A stretch of DNA of 61,350 nt from Streptomyces bambusae (GTDB lineage: Bacteria; Actinomycetota; Actinomycetes; Streptomycetales; Streptomycetaceae), in assembly GCF_019400985.1 (NCBI RefSeq), contig NZ_WTFF01000009.1:1-61350 (forward strand). Reading direction: 5' to 3'. A program made the position numbers and the translations under genes. Positions 26,944-37,505 of the stretch are shown here, in pieces; position 1 is the stretch's first letter, and the number at the start of each line of letters is the position of its first letter. The notes under the pieces are model-generated. The model was not told where the DNA came from and made no database searches. It saw only the letters and a list, made by a program, of their open reading frames with translations.

Positions 26944-27612
26944 GTGGGGATCTTGAGCAGTGACAGCAGCGAAGACCTGGTGATGGACCCGGTGGCGGTG
27001 CAGAACATCCAGGACGGGTTACGGTCCGCGATCGGCGAGTTCCGCGAGTTCACGATGGAGACGTCGGCCGCAGCCGGCTCCGGTCTGCACAAGCTCACGC
27101 TGACCGGTCTGGAGGCCGGCCACCCCTCGGTGGCCGCGGCACTGGAGGAGTTCTGCGACCGCTGGGACGCGGGCGTGAGCAGCCTGGTGATCAGGACCAG
27201 CGGGCTCGCGCACCAGTTGGGCATCGCGGCAGGGTCGCTCTGGGAGGAGGACCAGTACCGCAAGGGTGCCTTCAAGGTGCTGGCCAACGCCGGCATCGGC
27301 AATCCGTACGCGTCGGAGGACGAGGTCGAGCGGAAGTCGCTGGACGCCATCTTCGCGGACCACATGTTCACCCGGGAGACCCCCGAGCAGGCCCGGCAGA
27401 CCCGGGAGGAGTTCGACCGCACCTGGGCCGCCACCAAGCAGGGCCTGATGAACGAAGGCATCGGAGGGGACTTTCTGGAGCGGGCCGCCGACGCCACGGG
27501 CATGGACCGCGCGGCCCTCGACCAGGTCAGGGGCGGTCAGGCCCCGGGCGAGCCGGCCCCCGACCGGCAGGGCTCCGACCAGCTGGGCTCCGACCAGGGC
27601 GGCAGCTTCTGA
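26944..27612 (+). CDS. WXG-like helical protein, partner of RHS toxin
   Basis: 222 residues. GTG 26944 gives the longest form; TTG 26953 (LSSDSSEDLVMDP) has GGGG 8 bases upstream and may be the true start. Mostly helical with a W-D-A-G turn (CDRWDAGVSSLVIRTSGLAH), reminiscent of WXG100/ESX-type secretion partners, and a disordered Gly/Pro/Asp/Gln C-terminus. It contains a TTA codon at 27019-27021. The stop overlaps the RHS gene ATG (TGATG), so the two are coupled. A role in type VII-like export or folding of the toxin is inference. Confidence 0.65.
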   Translation: MGILSSDSSEDLVMDPVAVQNIQDGLRSAIGEFREFTMETSAAAGSGLHKLTLTGLEAGHPSVAAALEEFCDRWDAGVSSLVIRTSGLAHQLGIAAGSLWEEDQYRKGAFKVLANAGIGNPYASEDEVERKSLDAIFADHMFTRETPEQARQTREEFDRTWAATKQGLMNEGIGGDFLERAADATGMDRAALDQVRGGQAPGEPAPDRQGSDQLGSDQGGSF

Positions 27613-30600
27613 TGGGCGACGAGAACTGGCTGGAGCGGGGCGCCGCCTTCGCGGGCGAAACCGTCGAATGGCTGGGCGACAAGACCGCCGACGCGCTGGA
27701 GGACGTCGGCTGGCAGTCCGGCGCGAACGCCGTCCGCAACACGTCCAACTCCGCGGCGAACCGCCTCGGCGCCGAGGTCGACGAGGTCGAGCTCGGCCAG
27801 ACGGACGACCCGAAGCAACTGGTCCACGGCAGCCCCGCAAGCCTTCGGGCGACCGCCGGGCACCTGCGTGACTTCCACGCGGCCTTCCTCCGCACCGGTG
27901 AGGGGCTGAAGCGGCTCGCGACGGGCGGCATCTCAGGTGCGACGGCGGACGCCTTCCGCGCCTCCGTGCAGGAGTCGGCCCCCCGCTGGTTCGCCGCCGC
28001 GGCCGCCTTCGAGACGGCGGCCGCGGCGGTCGGCCGGTTCGCCGACACCGTGGCGTGGGCGCAGGGCCTGGCCAAGGAGGCCCTCGACGAGTACAAGGCC
28101 GCCGTCGAACTCTCGGAGAACGCCCGCACCGCGTACGACACGTGGGTCAAGGACTACGAGAGCGCCGTGAAGTCCCGCCGGGACCCGCTGCCCGCCCGCC
28201 CCGCCGGCTTCACCGATCCGGGCGCGGACGGCATCACGGCGGCCCGCCAGAAGCTTGCCGAGGCGCGCCGCCAGCGCGACGACGTCGCCGCCACGTCGGC
28301 CCGGGCCCTGGCGCAGGCCCGGGACGCGGCACCGAAGGTCTCGGCGAAGGACATCGCGCTGACCGAGTTCGTACGCAACAGCGCCCAGGCCAACCACTTC
28401 GTCGGCGGCATCACCAAGGGCGTGGCCGGCCTGGCCAACCTCGCCCGAGCGCTCAACTCCAACGACCCGTACAACATGACCCACCCGACCGAGCACGCCA
28501 TGGGCCTCAACAGCATGGGTGCCAACTTCCTCACGGCCGCCAACGACCCCGCCGCCACCGCCAAGGCCATGGCCGACAGCGCGTTGCAGGACCCCTCCGA
28601 ATTCGGCGGGAAGCTCCTGCCGGAAGCCGTCGGCTCGAAGGGTCTCGGCGCAGCGGCCGGCGGGGCCCGCGGCGCCGCCGGAGCGGCCCGCCTCCTCGAC
28701 GACCTACCCCGGAAGACGCCCAGGGACCAGGCGGACGCCGATCCGCACGGTACGTCCCGTTCCGGTACGGATCTGATCTGCGAGGGCGACCCGGTGGACG
28801 TGGCCACCGGCCGAATGGTCCTGCCCCAGACCGACCTCGTCCTCTCCGGGTCATTACCGCTCATATTCGGCCGAACTTTCGAATCTGCCCGCCGTAGCGG
28901 CCGCTGGTTCGGGCCCACCTGGGCCTCCACCGTGGACCAGCGCCTGGAGATCGACGCGGAAGGGCTGGTCCTGGTCGGCGAGGACGGCAGCCTCCTCACC
29001 TACCCGCACCCGGCGGCGCCCGGCCGTCCCGTCCTCCCCTCACTCGGCCGGCGCTGGCCCCTGGTGCAGGAGCCCGACGGCACGTACACGGTCACCGACC
29101 CGGCCACGGGCCACATCCGCCACTTCTCGGCGACCGGCCTGCTCGTGCAGCTCAGCGACCGCAACGGCGCGTGGATCTCGTACGCGTACGACGAGCAGGG
29201 CACGCCCCTGTCGATCACCCACAGCGGCGGCTACGACCTGGCCCTCACCGTGTCGGACGGCCGGATCACGGGCCTGTCCCTGGCGGACGGCACACCGGTG
29301 CTCCGCTACGGCTACACCGAGGGCCACCTCACCGAGGTGACGAACTCCTCGGGCATCCCCCTGCGCTTCACGTACGACCCCGAGGGCCGGATCACCAGCT
29401 GGACCGACACCAACGACCGCAGCTTCCACTACGTCTACGACGACCGGCACCGCTGCGTGGCCCAGTCCGGCGGGAACGGCCACCTGGACATCCGCTTCGC
29501 CTACGGGGACGGGCAGACCACGGTCACCGACTCCCTCGGCGCCCGAACGCTCTACACGATCAACGACCGCGCCCAGGTCGTGGCCGAGACCGACCCCGCG
29601 GGGGCCGTCACGACGTCGACGTACGACCTCTACAACCGCCTCCTCTCCCGCACGGACCCCCTGGGCCACACCACCGGCCTGACGTACGACGACCAGGGCC
29701 TTCTCCGCTCCGTCAGCCGCCCCGACGGCCGGGAGGCGCGAGCCGAGTACAACGCGCTCGGGCTCCCGGTGAAGGCGGTCGACCCGGACGGCACGGTTGT
29801 CCGCCAGACGTACGACGAGCGCGGCAACCGCACCTCGATCACCGACCCTGCCGGTGCCACGACCCGCTTCTCGTACGACGAGCGCGGCCACCTGGCCTCG
29901 GTCACGGACGCCCTCGGCCACGTGACGACGGTCGAGTGCGACGCGGCCGGCCGGGTCACGGCGACGACGGACCCCCTGGGCGCGAGGACGGCGTACACGC
30001 ACGACGCCTTCGGCCGCCCGACCGTGATCACGAACCCCCTGGGCCGCCCGACCCGCCTGACCTGGAGCGCCGAAGGCCACCTGCTGCACCGCACGCACGC
30101 GGACGGCACGTCGGAGTCCTGGACGTACGACGGCGAGGGCAACTGCCTCAGCCACACCGACGCCGCGGGCGGGGTGACGTCCAGCGAGTACGGCGACTTC
30201 GATCTCCTGACGTCCCGGACGACCCCGGACGGGGCGCGGTACACCTTCACCCACGACACCGAGCTCCGCCTGACGTCGGTCACCGACCCGCTGGGCCTGA
30301 CCTGGAGCTACGCCTACGACCCGACGGGCCGCCTCGCCTCGGAGACCGACTACGACGGCCGGACGACCACCTACACCTATGACGTGGCCGGCCGCCTGAC
30401 CGCCCGTACGAACGCCGTCGGCGCCACGACGCGCTACGAGCACAACGCCCTCGGCCAGGTCACCCGCAAGACCACGCCCGACGGCTCCACCACGTACACG
30501 TACGACGCCTCGGACGCCCTGGCGGCCGCGACCTCCGCGACCACGACCGTCACCTGGCTCCGCGACGGTGCGGGACGGCTCCGCTCCGAAACGGTGAACG

Positions 30601-32066
30601 GCCGCACCGTCACCTACGACCACGACCTCGTCGGCCGGCGCACGGCGCGTGCCACGCCCACCGGTGCCGAGTCCGTCTGGACGTACGACCCGGCGGGCCG
30701 CCGTGCGACGCTCACCACCTCGGGCCGCACCCTGACCTTCGAGCGCGACGCGGCCGGCCGGGAGCTCACGCGTACGCTCACCGGCGCCGGCGCAGCCGCC
30801 CTCACCCAGCAGTACGACACGCGCGGCCGCCTGACCACGCAGCGCTTCGCGGGCCTGCGCCGGGACTACGCGTACCGGGCCGACGGCCATGTCACCGCGG
30901 TCGACGACCGCCACTTCACCCTCGACACGGCAGGCCGCGTCACGGCCGTGGAGGAGCCCCGCTGGTCGGAGCGCTACGCCTACGACCATGCCGGCAACCA
31001 GACCTCCGCGACCTGGCCCGAGCGCCACCCGGGCGCCGAGGCGCGCGGCGAGCGGACGTACGAGGGCACCCGCATCACCCGGGCCGGCGCCTACCGCTAC
31101 GAGTACGACGCCCTCGGCCGGGTCACGCTGCGCCGGAAGACCCGCCTGTCACGCAAGCCGGAGACCTGGCGCTACGAGTGGAACGCCGAGGACCAGCTCG
31201 CCGCGGTGATCACGCCCGACGGCACGGTGTGGCGCTACACCTACGACCCCCTGGGCCGCCGCACCGCGAAGCAGCGCCTGTCACCGACGGGCGAGGTCGC
31301 CGAGGAGGTCCTCTTCACCTGGGACGGGACCACCCTCTGCGAACAGACGACGGATGCCCGGGTCACCCTCACCTGGACCCATGACGGCCTGCACCCGCTC
31401 ACCCAGGCGGAACGCGTCCTCGGCACGACGGACGACCGCTTCTTCTCGATCGTCACGGACCTGGTCGGCACCCCGACCCACCTGCTGGACGAGGACGGCG
31501 CCCCGGCATGGCACACCCGCCGCACGCTCTGGGGCACGACGAGCTGGAACCGCGACGCGACGACGTACACCCCGCTCCGCTTCCCGGGCCAGTACTTCGA
31601 CCCGGAGACGGGCCTCCACCACAACGTCTTCCGCACCTACGACCCGGCCACAGCCCGCTACCTCACCCCGGACCCCCTGGGCCTGGCCCCGTCCCCGAAC
31701 CCCCGGGCCTATGTCCCCAACCCCTACACGTGGTCGGACCCTCTGGGGCTGGCGGCCTACGAAATCGGCAAGCGAGACGCTGCGAGCCAGAAGGGGAACG
31801 TCTCGCTCGTCGCCGACAAGATCGCAGCCCACGCCTCGCAGCGCTCCATTGCCGGCGTGCACCCGGACGATGTGGCCGAGTACATCGAAGACACGATGAG
31901 GGCAACTCCGGGAATCAGGATGCGGAACACCCCCTCAGGAACGCCGCGCTGGGCATGGTGGGACGACCCGACACAGACCATGATCATCCGCGAAGGGGAC
32001 AACGGGACCTTCATGCAGCCGAGCCGGGGATACGACTACTTCTTGGAGCAGATCAATGGCGATTAG
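27612..32066 (+). CDS. RHS-repeat polymorphic toxin
   Basis: 1484 residues. Residues 1-200 are helical (HLRDFHAAFLRTGEGLKRLA, APRWFAAAAAFETAAAAVGR), WXG-like and without a Sec signal. A DUF6531-type entry domain follows (CEGDPVDVATGRMVLPQTDL). Residues of about 450-1330 are YD/RHS repeats (e.g. YDERGNRTSITDPAGATTRF, YDPTGRLASETDYDGRTTTY). The RHS core ends RTYDPATARYLTPDPLGL and the cleavage-type motif is SDPLGLA. The last 104 residues are the variable toxin: helical start, then WAWWDDPTQTMIIRE and GTFMQPSRGYDYF, resembling BECR-fold ribonuclease toxins. Codon 415 is TTA (28854-28856). Codon bias relaxes in the toxin tip. Toxin activity is inferred. Confidence 0.9.
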   Translation: MGDENWLERGAAFAGETVEWLGDKTADALEDVGWQSGANAVRNTSNSAANRLGAEVDEVELGQTDDPKQLVHGSPASLRATAGHLRDFHAAFLRTGEGLKRLATGGISGATADAFRASVQESAPRWFAAAAAFETAAAAVGRFADTVAWAQGLAKEALDEYKAAVELSENARTAYDTWVKDYESAVKSRRDPLPARPAGFTDPGADGITAARQKLAEARRQRDDVAATSARALAQARDAAPKVSAKDIALTEFVRNSAQANHFVGGITKGVAGLANLARALNSNDPYNMTHPTEHAMGLNSMGANFLTAANDPAATAKAMADSALQDPSEFGGKLLPEAVGSKGLGAAAGGARGAAGAARLLDDLPRKTPRDQADADPHGTSRSGTDLICEGDPVDVATGRMVLPQTDLVLSGSLPLIFGRTFESARRSGRWFGPTWASTVDQRLEIDAEGLVLVGEDGSLLTYPHPAAPGRPVLPSLGRRWPLVQEPDGTYTVTDPATGHIRHFSATGLLVQLSDRNGAWISYAYDEQGTPLSITHSGGYDLALTVSDGRITGLSLADGTPVLRYGYTEGHLTEVTNSSGIPLRFTYDPEGRITSWTDTNDRSFHYVYDDRHRCVAQSGGNGHLDIRFAYGDGQTTVTDSLGARTLYTINDRAQVVAETDPAGAVTTSTYDLYNRLLSRTDPLGHTTGLTYDDQGLLRSVSRPDGREARAEYNALGLPVKAVDPDGTVVRQTYDERGNRTSITDPAGATTRFSYDERGHLASVTDALGHVTTVECDAAGRVTATTDPLGARTAYTHDAFGRPTVITNPLGRPTRLTWSAEGHLLHRTHADGTSESWTYDGEGNCLSHTDAAGGVTSSEYGDFDLLTSRTTPDGARYTFTHDTELRLTSVTDPLGLTWSYAYDPTGRLASETDYDGRTTTYTYDVAGRLTARTNAVGATTRYEHNALGQVTRKTTPDGSTTYTYDASDALAAATSATTTVTWLRDGAGRLRSETVNGRTVTYDHDLVGRRTARATPTGAESVWTYDPAGRRATLTTSGRTLTFERDAAGRELTRTLTGAGAAALTQQYDTRGRLTTQRFAGLRRDYAYRADGHVTAVDDRHFTLDTAGRVTAVEEPRWSERYAYDHAGNQTSATWPERHPGAEARGERTYEGTRITRAGAYRYEYDALGRVTLRRKTRLSRKPETWRYEWNAEDQLAAVITPDGTVWRYTYDPLGRRTAKQRLSPTGEVAEEVLFTWDGTTLCEQTTDARVTLTWTHDGLHPLTQAERVLGTTDDRFFSIVTDLVGTPTHLLDEDGAPAWHTRRTLWGTTSWNRDATTYTPLRFPGQYFDPETGLHHNVFRTYDPATARYLTPDPLGLAPSPNPRAYVPNPYTWSDPLGLAAYEIGKRDAASQKGNVSLVADKIAAHASQRSIAGVHPDDVAEYIEDTMRATPGIRMRNTPSGTPRWAWWDDPTQTMIIREGDNGTFMQPSRGYDYFLEQINGD

Positions 32067-32532
32067 TGCAGCCACGGAATCGGAAGACCGCTGGCGCAGG
32101 CTGTCTGCGGAAACCCTGCGGGAGGTCTCGAAGGCCGATCGGGCGCAGCTGGAGGCCGAGAGGCTCCGCGCGGGGCCGGCGATCCGCAGCCGCATCGTCA
32201 CCCCCGCGCACTCGCTCAAGAACCGGTTCCTGAGCTGGGAACGTCTGATCGGATTCCTGGAGGGCAAGAGGCCTCCGAACGACCAGTACCTCTTCAGCGA
32301 GTTCGAGAACGATCTCGACCACCGGGACGCCCTGGAAGGCGCACTTTCCCGAATGCCCGAAGGTCCCAGGCGAGAACTGTCGTCCCTGCTGGGATCGCTG
32401 GACGCGCGTTTCGACGCGTGCACGGCCGAGGACGTCACGGGAGAGCTGGACCCTTGGCTGCGGCGCAGGCGCAGGGATGCCGACCCCGCGCACTGGTGGT
32501 GGCACCGCAAACCGAACGCCGCTCCGTGGTGA
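32056..32532 (+). CDS. Putative immunity protein for RHS toxin
   Basis: 158 residues, starting inside the last codons of the toxin (ATG 32056, toxin stop 32064-32066). Predicted all-helical and charged (AATESEDRWRRLSAETLREV, LDHRDALEGALSRMPEGPRR), soluble, with no known domain. Position directly after the toxin tip and the overlap are the standard arrangement of immunity genes. It contains no TTA codon, unlike the toxin, so it could be made where the toxin is not. Confidence 0.7.
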   Translation: MAISAATESEDRWRRLSAETLREVSKADRAQLEAERLRAGPAIRSRIVTPAHSLKNRFLSWERLIGFLEGKRPPNDQYLFSEFENDLDHRDALEGALSRMPEGPRRELSSLLGSLDARFDACTAEDVTGELDPWLRRRRRDADPAHWWWHRKPNAAPW

Positions 32533-32593
32533 CGGACGACGGCGCAGGTGACGCTGCCGGACCACCCAGCCGCGGCTGACGCCGTGAACGACA

Positions 32594-32635
32594 AAGGGCC
32601 CCGTCCCCCCGCTTGCGCGGTGGGACGGGGCCCTT
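32594..32635. terminator. Strong terminator between tuf and immunity gene
   Basis: 14-bp perfect arms AAGGGCCCCGTCCC / GGGACGGGGCCCTT with a 14-base loop. It lies between the convergent immunity and tuf genes and can serve both directions. Confidence 0.85.
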
Positions 32636-32692
32636 CGGTCGAACCAGTTGCCCGCTGGCGGGCTGCCAGGTCGGACCCGAAGAAGTCGGAAC

Positions 32693-33886
<1,194 letters not shown>

Positions 33887-33963
33887 TGGGGTCCTCCTGT
33901 GGAGTGGTTCTGTACGCCTTACTCATCGGCGCCAGGTGATCTTTGCTGGAATGCCGGCCCTCC

Positions 33964-33996
33964 GGGGCAACGAGAAGTGGTGACTCCTGTTGCCCC
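33964..33996 (-). terminator. Stem-loop in fusA-tuf gap
   Basis: 8-bp arms GGGGCAAC / GTTGCCCC with a 17-base loop upstream of tuf. Possible attenuator that lets tuf be expressed separately from the str operon. Confidence 0.5.
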
Positions 33997-34037
33997 AGAG
34001 GCTCCGGTGACAAGCCTAAAGCGTGAACTCGGAAGAG

Positions 34038-36164
<2,127 letters not shown>

Positions 36165-36203
36165 ATCGGCTCAGTCTTCTCTCGGTCTCGATGGGGGTTG
36201 CGA

Positions 36204-36674
36204 CTACCAGCGGTAGTGCGCGAAGGCCTTGTTGGACTCGGCCATCTTGTGCGTGTCCTCGCGCTTCTTGACCGAAGCGCCGAGGCCGTTGGAGGCGTCC
36301 AGCAGCTCGTTCATGAGGCGCTCGGTCATGGTCTTCTCGCGACGGGCGCGGGAGTAGCCCACGAGCCAGCGGAGGGCCAGGGTCGACTGGCGACCCGGCT
36401 TGACCTCGACGGGGACCTGGTAGGTCGCGCCACCGACGCGGCGGGACTTGACCTCGAGGGACGGCTTGACGTTCTCCAGCGCGCGCTTCAGCGTGATGAC
36501 CGGGTCGTTGCCGGTCTTCTCGCGGAGGCCTTCCATGGCGCCGTAGACGATGCGCTCGGCGGTGGAGCGCTTGCCGTTCAGGAGGATCTTGTTGATGAGC
36601 GAGGTCACCAGAGGAGAACCGTAGACCGGGTCGATGATGACCGGGCGCTTCGGGGCGGGGCCCTTACGAGGCAT
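36204..36674 (-). CDS. rpsG: 30S ribosomal protein S7
   Basis: 156 residues. [40 protein letters not shown] and [20 protein letters not shown] are diagnostic; the head-assembly initiator. Two bases after rpsL. Confidence 0.98.
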   Translation of the reverse strand: MPRKGPAPKRPVIIDPVYGSPLVTSLINKILLNGKRSTAERIVYGAMEGLREKTGNDPVITLKRALENVKPSLEVKSRRVGGATYQVPVEVKPGRQSTLALRWLVGYSRARREKTMTERLMNELLDASNGLGASVKKREDTHKMAESNKAFAHYRW

Positions 36675-36676
36675 TC

Positions 36677-37048
36677 TTACTTCTCCTTCTTGGCGCCGTA
36701 GCGGCTGCGGGCCTGCTTGCGGTTCTTGACAGCCTGGGTGTCAAGCGCACCGCGGATGATCTTGTAACGAACACCCGGCAGGTCCTTCACACGGCCACCA
36801 CGCACGAGCACGATCGAGTGCTCCTGCAGGTTGTGTCCCTCACCCGGAATGTAGGCCGTGACCTCGATGCCCGAGGTCAGACGCACACGCGCGACCTTAC
36901 GGAGGGCCGAGTTCGGCTTCTTCGGGGTGGTCGTGAACACACGCGTGCAGACGCCGCGACGCTGGGGCGAAGCCTCGAGCGCGGGCGTCTTCGTCTTCTC
37001 GACCTTGTCCTGCCGGCCCTTACGGACCAGCTGCTGGATCGTAGGCAC
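36677..37048 (-). CDS. rpsL: 30S ribosomal protein S12
   Basis: 123 residues from GTG 37048 ([20 protein letters not shown]), with GGAG upstream. Decoding-centre residues are wild type: K43 in [11 protein letters not shown]88 and P91 in [11 protein letters not shown], so no streptomycin-resistance or S12-activating mutation is present. In-frame sequence upstream of the GTG is leader. First gene of the str operon. Confidence 0.98.
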   Translation of the reverse strand: MPTIQQLVRKGRQDKVEKTKTPALEASPQRRGVCTRVFTTTPKKPNSALRKVARVRLTSGIEVTAYIPGEGHNLQEHSIVLVRGGRVKDLPGVRYKIIRGALDTQAVKNRKQARSRYGAKKEK

Positions 37049-37098
37049 TACTTCTCCGGTTTCTGTGTGCCGTGTAGTAAAGCTAACCTGGAACTTTG

Positions 37099-37122
37099 CC
37101 GACCCACGCGGTCGGGTGTGTC
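37099..37122 (-). promoter_or_regulatory. Leader hairpin element shared with S10 operon (copy 2)
   Basis: Same core as upstream of rpsJ: CCGACCGCGTGGGTCGG, with CGACACAC preceding it on the minus strand. Only one base differs across the 24-base element. About 51 bases upstream of the rpsL start. Confidence 0.6.
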
Positions 37123-37239
37123 GGATCCGGAACGCTTCCGCGAAGTGCGGAAACGATCGAGGATCGCGGTGGCTGATACGGCTCGCGTGCGGTTGTCGAC
37201 ACGCACAGGAGCCCGAGCACACCCCAGGCACAAGGTCTG

Positions 37240-37268
37240 AGCGTACCTACCGCACTCACTCCGGTCAA
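37240..37268 (-). promoter_or_regulatory. Candidate str operon promoter
   Basis: Minus-strand TTGACC (37268-37263), 17-base spacer, TACGCT (37245-37240), a good vegetative sigma match. It predicts a leader of about 185 bases that contains the shared hairpin element. The rest of the 457-base gap up to the YfhO gene holds two small tandem repeats (two copies of CCGTACGACGGC at 37291-37314; GCTCGCGCCCCC-type units at 37336-37371) and no gene. Confidence 0.55.
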
Positions 37269-37505
37269 AACAAAAGCCCCGCCGCAGGCCCCGTACGACG
37301 GCCCGTACGACGGCTGCGCGAGGCCCGCCACCACGGCTCGCGCCCCCGCTCGCGCCCCCGCTCGCACCCGCGCGCAGGGTGCGAGCGCAGGACTCGCGCG
37401 GATCGGTACGGAACGGCACGCATCGCCCGGCGAACTACACTGCCCGACGATCCGGCACGTCCACGCCGAGCGCCGGCCGCGACCACAGGGAGCAGGAGCA
37501 GCACA

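Noticed and set aside
29040..31028. 662-codon minus-strand open frame inside the RHS gene
   Set aside because: Antisense of the YD repeats, composition biased to Gly/Val/Arg/Ala, no recognisable domain; the plus-strand RHS frame is unambiguous.
36677..37048. Streptomycin-resistance change in rpsL
   Set aside because: K43, K88 and P91 are wild type.
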